From Sorex araneus (taxonomy: Eukaryota > Chordata > Mammalia > Eulipotyphla > Soricidae), in assembly GCF_027595985.1 (NCBI RefSeq), contig NC_073307.1, positions 36,460,234-36,524,233 on the forward strand: 64,000 nt of DNA, in the 5' to 3' direction. Each line of letters opens with the position of its first letter. Within the stretch, counting starts at the first letter, position 1. The position numbers and the translations under genes are program-made. Of the stretch, positions 24,455 through 36,552 are shown piece by piece. A model generated the notes under the pieces. The model did no database searches and was not told where the DNA came from. It saw only the letters and a list, made by a program, of their open reading frames with translations.

Positions 24455-24580
24455 CATGAGTCTGAGTGCATGTGTGCATATGGTGCATATGTATCTATGT
24501 GCTTGTGTCTGTCTGTCTGTGTCTGTGTGTCTGTGCATCTTTGAGCATGCGTGTGTGCACATGTCTTTGCATGCATGCAT
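24455..24580. repeat. TG-rich low-complexity tract
   Basis: Decayed tgtg/gcat/tctg units; no perfect long run. Confidence 0.65.
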
Positions 24581-27059
24581 TTGTACAATCCCAGAGGCCA
24601 CGGCCTGAGTATTTGCATCCCACCAGGCCTGGCATAAAGACGCTGTTGCTAGCCGGAGTGACCCCATTTGCTCCCTAAGATTCTTGAGCATCTCCTTTAT
24701 TGAGGAGGCCCTGTGGGATGAGAGTGGGTGAACTGGTGCGCGTGAAGCACCCTATTTTTGTTTCTGCTCTTGAAACTGCCAGGGAAGAAGTCACAGGGCC
24801 TCACGGAGACACAGCTGACCCAGGGCAGCGACCCCCATGTGGCTATCCAGTCTCACATTCTGCTACTTCAGCGTCACCCACCCAGACAGAAAAAGCAGCA
24901 GGAAGACTTGTTTGACATTTATTCCCAGGTTTTTTTTTTTCCATTTCCTCTGAAATGAATACGAATCCACTCTGGTCTTTACACTCCACAGGAGCTAATC
25001 CCCCCCTCCTGGAAGCTTTGGGGGGGAGCTCATTCCTTCTTGCGGATACCATCTGTCGACACAGGCCTTCCAGCGGCCGTTCCTGGAAGGCCCACGGTGG
25101 ACGGAGAGAGGCTCGCTCTTCAAGGCTCGATTACATTCAGAGCGAGGCCTTTTTAAAACAAAATACCCCAGGAATTGCTTCCAGAGTCCAAATGCCTCTG
25201 TGGACGGCTGGCTCCTCTGTAAGCACCGGCACCTATCAATGCTTGCGCGGGTGGGGAGAGTGGCCCCCACAGCTTTGGGGGCGCTGCTGGAGAAAAGGAG
25301 GGGAGCAATGGAGCCTGACCCCACCAAACACGCTCAATGGGAAATGTGGACTTTTTTCATGTTGAAAGAGCCATGGGAAGAAAGCAGTGTTTTTATAAAG
25401 GAAAATGCTTAATAAGTATTATTCACTAAGCAAAATCACATTTTCCGTGCCTGTTTTGGCCCATGGATCCATTTCATGAACAAAAGGGGGGGGATATCAG
25501 GCTAAGATGTTGAACAACGCCTCATAATGGCTGTGAAAACCTCTCCAGGAACATTCATTAACTGCTTGCTGTGTGCAGAACACCGTCAGGTGGCTCGAAG
25601 GGGGCCTCTGAGCTCACCAGTCTAGCCTGGGAAAGCTTCCTCTTAAGGGACTGAAGTTGTCTTGTGGTAAGCAGGAAGGGCTAAAACTTCTCCAAGGATC
25701 ACCAATCCACTGGAGATGACTTAAGTTTCTCAGGGCCGTTGGGCGGTGATCTGTTCAATATATAACCTACCCAAGCCCTTTCACATATGTGTGTTTTCAA
25801 ATCACAGTGTTTTCCTGGCACTGCATAAGGAAACCTCTTGGTAAAGCATTGCCAGGGTCTCTCTGTGAATCGTGTCAAAGGAGACTTCATCTTAGAATTA
25901 GTGTCAATGTGATCTATCCCCCCCATGCTATCTGATGAAGCTTCCTGCTGGGTTCTTGGGTGGCCAGTCATCTGACAGACATATGACTTTGTGATGGGAA
26001 CTAAAATAAAATTCCTATTATACCCTTGGGGTGAGGAGGTGGATTATCACTGTTGAGCATTTCAGTCAATGACTTAATTCCCTGAAAACTTCCCTCGACC
26101 CTCATTTAGAGCGTCCTGAACTCAACCCAAGAAGTCTGCCAAACTTATCTCCTGAGTCCACACTACTTCAAACTGCTGTGCATTTTCTCCTAAGGATTTC
26201 AGGTGTTAAATGTGCTGGAAGAGTTTATTCGATTCACTAATGAGCAGCTTCATAAAAAGGCTTAAGGTTGGACTGTGTATGTCTACTGAACAAAGAACAG
26301 CAAATCAAAGCCTTTGGGTATTTCCAGAGTGTGTACTTTTCCATGGCACTGTGGTGCTAGATCTGAGACCACAGGGCGCCCCTTCAGCACCCAATGTCAG
26401 TGCTTGACATCCTTCACCCATTGTATATGGCACATAAGACTCCCTCGCTCCCCATTCCTCCAGCCCAGGCCGCTAGATCCCTCTCCTTCCAATGGCGTCA
26501 TGAGGCAGAAGCAATGCTTTGGCTCTCCACCCCAGAGATCCATGCCAACTCTGATGAATGTCCTCCCTAAGCAGCAGCCTACGGTTTCTGTTTCTTAAAA
26601 CTGAGTGCATGGCCATTCCATCCTTCCAGTTCCTCTGACGAAAGTCTTGAAGTTACCCTGTATATCGTGCTCTTTTCCACAATGTCCAGTATACCAACAA
26701 ATGCCTTTGGCTTTACTTTCTGAAGAGATCCAGAATCTAACCACATCTTAGGACTTCTGCCATGTCTACACTGGTCCAAAAGACTATCTCCTGTCCCCTT
26801 GGTACCAGCAAGAGGCTCCAACTGGATTCCTGCTGAACAAGCTCCCCTTCCTGTCCAGTCCCCTTCATCAGCCTGAGTCATCCTCCCTCTGACAACTTCA
26901 GGCAAGTTCTACTGTTCTTCTCTGAAACTCAGCAAGGCGCCCCTTTGTCCCACCCACATAGAGCAAATACCAGGGCACTGATAGTGGCCTCCCAAGCCCT
27001 AGAAGATCACAATCCCTGGAGATGTAAGTTACTTCCCACCCACACTCCCCCACCACCTC

Positions 27060-27412
27060 TTTCATGCCAACTTCCATGTTGATTTTCCAACAGGCTGGAA
27101 ACATCCCCATCTCGGGGCCTTAACATGTTCAATCTGGCTACCTGGAAAGACCATTCTTCTAAAACAATGCCTGTCCTGTTCCTTGACTAAACTCCACAGA
27201 TCACTGCCAACTCCTGGCTCCTTCCTCTCCTTTGTTATCTCTGCAACTCTTTCCACAATGGGCTCATTCACTTGTTGATAATCTCCTCCACTAGAATGCA
27301 AAAACCATGGAAATGGGTTTTTTCCCTGCTTTGGGTATGGCTATTTTGCAGCACTAAAAGATAGTGACTAAGACTTATAGGTGTTCAATAAATATCTGAG
27401 CAACAAATGAAA
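27060..27412 (+). mobile_element. Probable L2 3' end
   Basis: Ends with gactaagacttataggtgtt caataaatatctgagcaac, preceded by ccactagaatgcaaaaacca. This order matches the L2 3' terminus, strongly diverged. Confidence 0.5.
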
Positions 27413-27854
27413 ACTTGAACCATGCTCTATGTCATTTTATACTACTACATTTTGGTATGCTTCCCCCTGCCCCAGGACATGCCTAAATAATGCCTTCAGA
27501 GTCTGTGGCAGGTGTAGTAAAGAGATAGAGGACATTTTCAGAGTTCGTGTGAATCTGATTCCATACTATATCACAACTCTAAATGTAGAACCAGGCTCAT
27601 GTCTGCAAACAGGGGAGTAGATATTAATGGGTTTCCACCTGGGACTTAGGTCTGGTTTTACGGGAGGTAGGATGGGGGGCCTTTCAGGAAGCCCATCTTT
27701 ATAGCATTGTTGCCTCTGAACCCTGCTGAATTCTCACACATCAACCTGACTATCTCCTAAGCAAATAACACTCTCTCAAAGAGGATATCTCTGAAGGAAC
27801 ATGGCTTTCCAATAGGAAGTAAGAGGTAGAGTCCAGATTCACTAAAAAAAATTG

Positions 27855-28015
27855 TTTGGGGGCACCCACCCATACCTGTTGGTTCTCAGCTGCAATACCT
27901 GGCTCTGTGTTCAGGAGTGACCCCTGGCAGTACTTAGGGAGACCATATGTGGTGCCAGGAATTTAAACAGTCAGCCATATGCAAGGCTTCACTCCTGTAT
28001 AATCTCTTCATCCCG
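27855..28015 (-). mobile_element. Diverged SOR-type SINE
   Basis: On the minus strand it keeps gcatatggctgactgtttaa, the accatatggtctcccta-like part and actcctgaacacagagccag. Confidence 0.62.
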
Positions 28016-29241
28016 AGTCACTTTCTAATTATATATATTTTGTTTATAAGTAAAGACAATGTGAAGAGAAAACTATATGATCATTATTTTGCTCAGTATA
28101 ATCATTTTTCATTAGAGAGTATTGTGCATATGTGTATAAGAGAAAGAGAGGGAGAGTCAGAGAGAGTGAGAGAGGGAGGACAGGGATTAATTCAAAATGA
28201 GGTTCCTTATATAGGTATAGAGAATCTATTTTTTCTCTTCCTGTTGTATGACATCAACTTTTCAGTTCAGACTAGTCTATCTCAAATAGTATTATTGAAA
28301 CCACTATTTACCACTATTTTTCACTGAAATTCCTAATTACCTAATCATGCCCCAAACACCAAGCATCACCTTATGGTATTTCCAAAGAATTGATAAAAAC
28401 AAAAATATAAAGTTTATGTACAAATTGCAGCAAATCTGCACTTTGCTGGAAGTTGGATTTTTTTTCAATAGATAATGATTAGGGGCTGAAAAAGAAAATT
28501 GCAAATTCATTTTAGAGTAGAAAACAAGAAGATAAATCCCTCAGCCATGACTATAATTTTTACTACCATTTTGCATTCCATTGACCACCTTGACAGAGCA
28601 GGAGAGTCTGTTTCTGCCAAGGGTCATTTGGATATTTATGCCATACAATGTAGGCATATGGGCTATGAGCAGCTGGTGAGAAATATCTGCATCATACACT
28701 GGGGGCCAGACCTCAGGATTTCATGGGCCTTATACAACCAGCAGGTCAGATGTTCCCCTCCCCTACTTTGAGAGAAGGACACCAGGATGCACTTGACAGA
28801 TGTCACTTGGGTTTTAAAGGCCTTGCTTACTTCTGGTTTGATCTGTGCATAGTGTGTGCTTTTTGGCTAGACTGTACATCCCTTCAGTGCACAGTCACCC
28901 CATTGGCTGCTCTGGGGACCCCAGGAGGTGGCAAGAAGAAAACGAGATGCACAGCAGGTGCTCAAGATATAACACCTGCCCCAACGTGCATAGCAGAGAT
29001 GACTGAAAATGTGGGCATTAGTTCTGACTTTGTGAACAGCCAAGAAGCACTGGGCTGGACAAGCCACTGGCCCCACGTCAAAAGCAAAGGATGGACAAGG
29101 AAAAGAAAGTGAGGGAGCAGACAGACGTTCGCAGCATGTCCCTGAGTGAGCCCCTTTCTAAAGTCTCCCCTCACACCTTTATAAAATGTCAGTAAGCTTT
29201 GAAACAGGCTTTACAAATGCAGAGCTAAAATAAAGTCTTAC

Positions 29242-29366
29242 AGTTCTCATCCTGGGCAATGCATTGTAAGGGGATCCCAAAGAAAGACGTATAGCTGTCA
29301 TTGTACCACACCAGTAGTTCGGTGCCCCTGGGGATATCTATACAGGCTCGGTAGAATATATTCGAC
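29242..29366 (-). CDS. PRDM6: PRDM6 exon (end of PR/SET-like domain)
   Basis: A 125-nt exon with acceptor GAATAG|GTCG and donor GAGAACT|GTAAGA. Its first base completes an Arg codon from exon 33228-33355 and its last base starts a Leu codon finished in exon 18141-18483. It encodes [20 protein letters not shown] followed by [28 protein letters not shown] is the C-terminal hallmark of PR domains (SET family), the place where true SET enzymes carry their pseudoknot and catalytic Tyr; PR domains generally lack the full SET catalytic motif. PRDM6 has been reported to act on histone H4K20 and to recruit HDACs and G9a; this exon alone does not show activity. If the protein is 595 residues, the domain ends about residue 365, at YN. 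Confidence 0.97.
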
Positions 29367-29759
29367 CTATTCAAAACAAAAGAAAACCCAGCTTAGTCAT
29401 CGGTAGGACTCATGTGCCTCCCGCCACATTTTTTTATCACCACCCACCCATCCCCCCCAAAAAAAGTTCTGCCCAGTTCTACCTGATCAGTTTCTAATGG
29501 CAATAAAGTCTTACCATTTCCAGCCACCAATTAGAGTCTATAACCCAGCAGTTTATTTCCAATATCCTTTCTTCCACTGACTGGGCAGAAGACAGGTGTT
29601 TTGGCCCAGGGATGGCAGAAAGGAAGAATTCATTTTAAAAAATGAAGTTTCATCTCTCTCACAAAAAATGAGAAAATTCTTTCTCTTGGTAAACAGTGAC
29701 CACAGGGAGCAGAGGAAGGGGTATCTCCACCCCATATTTACATATGTATTAGTGATTTC

Positions 29760-29880
29760 AAGCTATCACTACTGTGACATATTCGATATGCCAAAAACAG
29801 TAACAAGTCTCACAAGGGAGACGTTACTGGTGCCCGCTTGAGCAAATCGATGAGCAATGGGATGACAGTAACAGTGACAG
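29760..29880 (+). mobile_element. 5'-truncated mosaic SINE (second module only)
   Basis: Carries only the 3' part of the mosaic family: gatatgccaaaaacagtaac, ggagacgttactggtgcccg and gagcaaatcgatgagcaatg, ending acagtaacagtgacag. The flanking 12-bp duplication attagtgatttc (29748-29759 and 29881-29892) shows it inserted in this shortened form. Confidence 0.82.
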
Positions 29881-30024
29881 ATTAGTGATTTCTTATTCTA
29901 AGGATAGCACGGCATATATTCTTGAAACCATGGGGATGGTCCCCAAATTTGCACAAAAACTAAACAACTTTATAATAGTAGCATGAAAGCCGGGGAGGGG
30001 TGGAATCCTTCTCATTGCCTTGGC

Positions 30025-30168
30025 TTTTTTTTTTCTGTTTGTTCTGTTGTTCTGGGGCCACACCTCAGGATTTACTCCTGGCTCTATGCTCAGGGGTCAC
30101 TCCTGGCAGTGCCAGGGTTAAACAGGGGTCAGTTGACTGAAAGACAATTTTTACTATCTCTCCAGCAT
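30025..30168 (-). mobile_element. Diverged SOR-type SINE, partial
   Basis: Minus-strand reading gives gctggagagatagtaaaaat near the head and actcctggctctatgctcag (plus strand) in the body. The B-box region is degraded. Confidence 0.65.
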
Positions 30169-30355
30169 CCCTTGTGCTCCAGAAAGAGTTGACTCCTCTT
30201 CTGTGAGAGTGGACGAAAAATCAACCAATAGGAAAAGGATACTTTACTCTGGCTGAAAGAGCACGCTCAGAAATGACAGAGCAAAGATCCTGAGAAATAA
30301 ACACTTTTTTTTTATAACAACATTGATACTGCAGAGAAATAACTATAGATTTCAA

Positions 30356-30416
30356 ATTTTATATATATACATATATATGAGATTTTTATATATATATATG
30401 AGATATATATATATGA
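30356..30416. repeat. AT microsatellite
   Basis: Imperfect ta runs interrupted by gag and c. Confidence 0.9.
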
Positions 30417-30429
30417 GCCGGCCACCGGT

Positions 30430-31600
30430 TTTCTCAATGAAGAATGTCTACAAATACTCGTCTCAAGCTTCAGATCAAAGTGTTTAGGGTTGGTGGGCCT
30501 TAAATCCTGCTCCTCTGTGAGGAATGGGCCACAGCCAGGCAATTTGCTCCTTGTAGAACACTGCAGACGCGCCGCAAATGCACCGCCACATTTTTCACGG
30601 CGGTGAGATATGCACTTGTCAACATATTTCGTCACCGCAAAGTGGCTCTTGGCAACAGGATCATAAAGATCAATAAAAAAGTGCAGATTCTCAATATTTT
30701 ACTTGCAGCTGCAAAAATTTCATTTATCTTGTTATTTTTCCTTCCTTGCTGCCATTCCGTCTCATGAGGGCACTGCTAGCTAAGCAGAATGCTTTTTCCT
30801 CCCCCTCCCACCCCAACTCCTGACATTCTATGAATATCTGACAAAAACTATAGCCCGTGGGCCGAACTTCCCCACCCTTCCTCTCTCAGCTCCTCCAAGA
30901 GAGATGCATTTTATTAATTCTTTCCACTGCTACATAAAAAACGGGGGTGGGGGGGAGTCCAAATTGGAGCCGGGCTATAAATCACTGGCATCTCCTAAGT
31001 TGAGAAAAATTGAGTCTACTTTGTACTTCACCCTTGTAACATTTCATCTCTCGGTTTGGCTTCCCTTAACATAAACACAGCGCCCAGCAAATGAATGTGC
31101 TAAACCCAAATGACACGCTTTGCCGCTGAAAGAGCAGGACTGTTTTCGAGCCATGGGTGGTCTGCCGAGGCACCCAGTGGGCCGAGAGGAGGGGGGGAAA
31201 TGTGTAAGCGAACACCGTTCCTTACAAGCGGGCAGGGCTTCCAAAACTCGCAGCAATCTCTGCATGTTGAGGCACATCAAAGGGATTTTTCCCTTTTCAG
31301 ATAATATTTCCTTTGCTGACATGTATTTAGCATTGTGGTCGGATGACTCATAAAGATAGCTCCATGGCGTCCCAACGCAGTTGAACTGGAGCACGGGCCA
31401 ACAAACATTATTGTCAGCCTCAAAATAAAAACAAAACGTTCAGCGCAGGGTCAATCAATCAAGGGCGCTTTGAAGAAAATTCCATTTAGATATTACAAAT
31501 CATAACAGAATGAATCTAAACCAGCTGACTTTCTGTGAAGAGGACATCCATGTACAATAAAAATTAGGCTGGCTCTTTGGGGTCCAACTTTTCTATTTTC
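30430..31600. other. Candidate conserved non-coding block
   Basis: Repeat-free stretch between two PR-domain exons. Visible elements include an AP-1 site tgactca (31346-31352), tcaatcaatcaa of the PBX/homeobox class, and a 7-bp inverted repeat caccgcc/ggcggtg (30581-30587 and 30599-30605). Conservation cannot be measured from one sequence; the call rests on composition and motif density. Confidence 0.4.
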
Positions 31601-33227
31601 TTACTCTTGGACGTGGTCACGGGGCAGAGGGAGGTGGTGTGTGGGGGGGAGAGGGGGAGGAGGGTAGATGCCAGTTTTCCAAAATTGTGTTTCTTTGGTT
31701 CCTTTCAGAAAGATCTGAAATAATCAAAAACAGGGCAGGAGAGGAAACATAAAGCGCCAGCTTGAGGCGTGAGCTATCCACCACTGCAAGTTGACAGGGA
31801 GGTAAGGAGGCACTCACTTCTGCCCACCTTTCCTTTCAGGGGGCGCTGGTCAGAATTCCCCTCCAGAGCTCCCAGGGTGCGCATGGCAAGACTGACCCAA
31901 TGAGCTCTTGCTGTGAAGGGACCGGCACAGTCCTCAATGATTCTCGCTCAGCATTTGGGAAAAAGCCGGGAGAAATGTGAGCATCGTGAGTGAGGCTGGA
32001 GCTGGGCAGAGGCAGCCCAGGCCTCTGAGCACTGGTTCACTGACACGTTAGTGAGTGGAAGCTAACTGCAGGGGGAAGCGCGGCAGCGAGCAAGGCCGCC
32101 CCGAGAGGTTTCCTGAGAATCAGAGACCTTCCGAGAGCGAGCCAGGCTTGCATGGCCTTTCACCTAGAGGGGGAAGAAAGCTTTATTTATTTTAAGGCTT
32201 CATTAAAAAAAAAAACCAAAAAATATATATATAATAATACAGGAAAGGAAAACAAATAGCTGTAGGCAGGAATCCAAGTGGCCGAGCCCAGGGCTCTGTG
32301 CTTTGATGTGTCTGTGGAGCCTAATAAAGCTAAACAGTTGCTTCTGATTCTAAAGGGAACAAGGCTGTTTATAACTGAGGTCATATATTTATGCGGCACA
32401 TGTTTTCGAGGGATTCTGAGCAAAGCAGGCCAACGGGATGGGCCTTCCCACCCCCCTTTCTGCTGTGATTTGTCAGGGCCCTGTGGCCATACCCCGACAT
32501 CCTGGAGCTGGGGGTAGAAATGCACAACCAACAGGTGTTCAGAAGGATGTGGCATGTCCTTGGCTCCCCAGAGCTCCCACCCCCCACCATGGGGAAACTC
32601 TGGGGCATGGGGGTGGGGGTGGGGATCCACCTTGGCTTGGTGAGTTACCTTTGGGGCTTTGCCCAAACATCTCAGGAGACCAGGGGCTTCTCGGTGCTCT
32701 GGAACCTCCTCATCACCTGAAACATAGTCTGATTTGTCCAAAGCCAAGCATGGTGGCACCTTCCAGGGGCGCGGGAGGTGACCCAGGGCTCTGCCGCTAT
32801 GGCCGAGCATGACGTGGGAAGGCGGAAGACTTGGTTTCCCGATGCCCCCCAGGAGAGAGCCTGCAGTGGCAGATGGCCAGTGATCTGGGGCAAACTCCTC
32901 TTTCTGTGGGTGCGCACAATGCTGGGTGGGCCGGGGTTCACCCCAAGCCCAGTGGCTTGTTGGGTTCCCTCAAGACATGGCCGTAATCCAGCCAATGAAC
33001 TCGACCAGGTGCATGGAAAGGGCCCTGGTAGCACATTTACTCCCGAAGCCTCGTGAAATGACTGTTGCAAGAACTAAGGAGGTTTCAGGAACCCACTGGA
33101 CACAAAAGGTCTGCCCAGCTGGGCACAGGTCTGCAGGAGCCAACCGAAGCGAGAGCAGGAGGCCTGAACACGGACCCGCAAGCCCACGGCTTTAGCTCTC
33201 GAAGTGGTCCACCAAGATATACTTTAC

Positions 33228-33355
33228 CTGTACTGAACGACTGTTAGATTCTGTTCTCCACAGTGCCTTGCACATCGGATATACCTCATCCAGCTCGACT
33301 TACTAGGTTCCCCACCATCAATAAAGTGCTGTAGTGTCCCATCTTGGTCATATAT
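33228..33355 (-). CDS. PRDM6: PRDM6 exon (central PR/SET-like domain)
   Basis: Most upstream PRDM6 exon visible here, 128 nt. The acceptor CCTCTAG precedes 33355 and the reading frame begins in phase 0. The donor ACAG|GTAAAG splits an Arg codon. It encodes [20 protein letters not shown] followed by [20 protein letters not shown] and QY. The [10 protein letters not shown] segment is the typical PR-domain counterpart of the SET N-H motif region, with Arg in place of the usual SET residues. In a 595-residue protein this exon begins at residue 301, so roughly the first 55 residues of the PR domain and the long low-complexity N-terminus are encoded by exons not found in this window. PRDM6 is known as a smooth-muscle transcriptional repressor. 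Confidence 0.97.
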
Positions 33356-34851
33356 CTAGAGGAAAAAGTCAGAAGGTCAAGTAGTTAGAACAAATCATCG
33401 GCAATCATTTTCCCTGCTTCCCGGGGTGTCTCTCTGTGCTGGCTGTGGAAATTTATTGCCTTCGGCTTTACCGTGAGGGCGCACTGATGCTGGTGGCCAC
33501 GCCACGGGCACCACAGGCGAATATTTTGGAGTGGTGCAAGCCCATCACATTTTTCTTATCAAGCCCATCTTCTCCGCATGAAACATATTTGTGGTATCTC
33601 AAGGATGTGAGGGACCCTGTTTCCCAAAGAATATTTAACCTATTTTGACAGGCGACTCTTAAGTAATGAGCTGCTGGATAAACAAAGCAAGCTGATGGGA
33701 GAGGCCACGCTGACGTGGCTGGACAGCCACGGGAGAGGCGCCCGATCTCAAACACTGGGAGGCATTCGGGAGGTGGTCACTGGCTAGCCCACAGACTGGG
33801 GGCAGCCCAAGAAGGAAGGCGCTTGAGAGAACCAGCCAGCCAGGCTCAGACTCCAGTAAACGTCCTCTCCCTGCGCCCGTGAAAGGGCAATTCTGCTGTT
33901 GGGATCTGGAACTAGAAGGAAAGGAGTCATCAAACATGAGAGACCATCGAAAAGGGGGAAGGGAAAAAGAAGAGTCATTGCTGCCAATGAGTTTCCCATG
34001 TCTGAGCTGAGGCGGAGCAAATAAGAATGGCCCCGGCTCCTCTCACCCAGAGTTTCTTTTAAGGAAATGAACTCCACTTCAAAACAGGCAGGAAGCATGG
34101 GATTAAATACGCCTGAGACAGGGCAATGAGTACATAGCCTTCCCTCCTCAGGACATGGACTGTGCAGAGCAATATGGAGGGGCATCAGGGACAGTGGGAC
34201 AACTGCACTTTTTTTTTTTTTTTCTTAAAATCAGCCTTAGGATCTGGGCGGCTGCTGAGACATGCCACAGAGCATCCTGGAAAATCCTGGCCGGCCCACT
34301 GACTTCTCCTTCTCTTTTCCAATCAAACACACAAACTATGCTTTACTAACAATCTCATGGGTTTGGGTTTGAGTTCCTTTAGTCGCTGAAAGGACCGTGG
34401 TTATTCACATTAATTTAGCTCAGTATTTCTATACAGGGGACCAAATGGCATAGGGGTGAGTTTCTTTATTATTATCTTCAGTCATTTGAAACCAGATGAT
34501 TTTTTTTCTTTTCTGATACTCCACTCCCCCACTATCCCCACCCCCAACTTTCCCCCTGACCCCCACAAATAAAAGACAGACATCAATCTCATGAAGGCAA
34601 CTGTTAGGAAGGTTATTACAGGCTGCCATCCCAGAGTGATTATAGCTGATAATCAATGTAACCTAAGAAGAAGAAAGGTGAGTCCTGAACTATATTACAC
34701 TTATGGCTGGAGACTTTAGATTCGCAGTTTGGAGACAACAGTGGAGGGCAGAAACATTTTGTGTGGTGGATATATCTGCTATGTAAGCATTCAAATAACT
34801 GATACCTAATGGTGTTACATTCCTCTACCTAGAACAGAAGACTCCAATCTT

Positions 34852-35039
34852 GGGGCTGGAGCGATAGCACAGCGGGTAGGGCGTTTGCCTTGCACGCGGC
34901 CAACCCGGGTTCGAATCCCAGCATCCCATATGGTCCCCTGAGCACCACCAGGGGTGATTTCTGAGTGCATGAGCCAGGAGTGACCCCTGTGCATTGCTGG
35001 GTGTGACCCAAAAAGCAAAAAAAAAAAAAAAAAAAAAAT
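34852..35039 (+). mobile_element. SOR-type SINE, full length, young
   Basis: Near-consensus copy with B box ggttcgaatcc and a long A tail. A 14-bp perfect duplication aagactccaatctt flanks it (34838-34851 and 35040-35053). It sits just upstream of an L1 fragment. Confidence 0.96.
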
Positions 35040-35129
35040 AAGACTCCAATCTTTGGAAGAAACAATATGTTTCAGAGACTCAAAAATCTCAACCCTGATC
35101 TTCTATGGACAGCCTATGATTGTGCAGCT

Positions 35130-36050
35130 AAAGTCAACTGTCTCTCATTGAAGCTAAAGGTATCTTCAAATATGACACACCACTGGCCAAGCAAGTGCAA
35201 ACAGAGATAAACAAATGGGACTATCTTAAATTAAGAAGTTTCTGTACCTCAAAAGATACAGTGACCAGAATACAAAGACAGTCTACAGAATGGGAAAGGA
35301 TATTCACCGAATACCCATCTGATAAAGGGTTGACATCAAGGATATACAAGGCACTGGTTGAACTCTACATAAAGAACACATCCAACCCCATTAGAAAGTG
35401 GGGCGATAAAATGTACAGAAACTTTCTCAAAGAAGATATCTGAATGGTCAAAAGGCACATGAAAAAATGCTCTTCATCACTAATCATCAGGGAGATGCAG
35501 ACCAAAACAACAATGAGATATTATCATCTCACACCACAGAGACTGGCCCACATCCAGAAGAACAAAAGCAACCAGTGTTGGGGCAGATGTGGGGAGAAAG
35601 GGACTCTCCTTCACTGCTGGTGGGAATGCCGACTGGTTCAGCCCTTTTGGAAAACAGTATGGACCATTCTCAAAAAAATTAGAAATTGAGTTCCCATTTG
35701 ATCCAGCAATACCACTTCTGGGAATATATCCCGGAGAGGCCAAAAAGTATAGTAGAAATGACATCTGCAACTGTATGTTCATTGCTGGACTGTTTACAAT
35801 AGTCAAAATCTGGAAAAAACCTGAGTGCCCAAAAACAGATGACTGGCTAAAGAAACTTTGGTACATCTATACAATGGAGTACTATGCAGCTGTTAGAAAA
35901 GATGGAAGTCATGAAATTTGCATATTAGTGGATCAACATGGAAAGTATCATGTTAAGTGAAATGAATAAGAAAGAGAGGGATATGGCTTGCAACACAGAC
36001 ACTGAGAGGTCATCATGTGGTGATTCAATAAATTTTTTTAAAAATTAAAC
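35130..36050 (+). mobile_element. L1 ORF2 C-terminal remnant with shortened 3' UTR
   Basis: Conceptual translation is clearly the end of LINE-1 ORF2, beyond the reverse transcriptase. Frame one has KWDYLKLRSFCTSKDT and [20 protein letters not shown], then KEDI and a stop. Another frame has [20 protein letters not shown] and [20 protein letters not shown], and a third has FDPAIPLLGIYPGEAKKY and LWYIYTMEYYAAVRKDG. Stops and frame changes break it, so it is dead. After ORF2 it goes almost directly to tggtgattcaataaattttt, skipping most of the 3' UTR. Confidence 0.93.
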
Positions 36051-36061
36051 AAATTTTAAAA

Positions 36062-36552
36062 AGAAAAAGAGTGATAGACACAGAAAGATTGCACTCATCT
36101 GTGGAATATAAAGTAACAGAATAGGAGACCAACACCCAAGAATAATAGCAATAAGGACCAGGAGGTTTTCCCATGACTTGGAAGTCAGTCTCAGATGCTG
36201 GGGGAAAAGACAGCTCAGCTAGAGAAGGGAACACCAAGTAAAGGGTATTTGGAAGACCTGTTCCAGTTGGGAGATGCATGCTGAATGTAGACTATTGACT
36301 GAACACAGTGACCACTGAATGCCTCTACTGCAAACCACAACACCAAAAAGGAGAGAGAGAACAAAAGGGAATACCCTGCCACAGAGGTGGGGTGGGGTGG
36401 GGGTGATTGGAGTGATACTGGGATCATTAGTGGTGGAGAATGGGCACTGGTGGAGGGATGGGTACTCTATCATTGTATGACTGAAACACAAACACAAAAA
36501 TTTGTAAGTATGTAACTGTACCCCACGGTGATTCACCAATAAAATAAACTAA
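36062..36552 (+). mobile_element. L1 3' UTR copy
   Basis: Starts gtgatagacacagaaagatt and runs through tctgtggaatataaagtaac, ccctgccacagaggtggggt and gcactggtggagggatgggt to the tail tgattcaccaataaaataaa. It directly follows another L1 remnant but carries the UTR that one lacks, so it is a separate 5'-truncated insertion or a rearranged part of it. Confidence 0.85.

Larger units (their letters stand above)
18484..29241 (-). other. PRDM6: PRDM6 intron
   Basis: GT-AG intron of about 10.8 kb; donor CT|GTAAGA, acceptor CTCCCAG. It contains a GA-rich microsatellite (18.8 kb), a MIR (19.3 kb), GT and CA runs (20.07 and 24.03 kb), SOR-type SINEs (21.2, 22.1 and 27.9 kb), an L1 end (23.1 kb) and an L2 end (27.1-27.4 kb). 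I see no gene in the remaining stretches, including 24600-26600 and 28200-29241. Confidence 0.9.
29367..33227 (-). other. PRDM6: PRDM6 intron
   Basis: GT-AG intron of about 3.9 kb; donor ACAG|GTAAAG, acceptor GAATAG. It holds a 5'-truncated mosaic SINE (29.8 kb), a SINE fragment (30.1 kb) and an AT run (30.35 kb). The 30430-31600 block is repeat-free and motif-rich. 31600-33227 has a purine-rich strip and short A runs but no repeat or exon I can name. The 207-codon minus ORF at 32187-32810 shows no domain and lies in intron sequence. Confidence 0.9.

Noticed and set aside
32187-32810. 207-codon minus-strand ORF in the intron between PR-domain exons
   Set aside because: Composition is random-like, it contains an A-run-derived FFFNEALK-type end and no domain; no splice logic links it to PRDM6.
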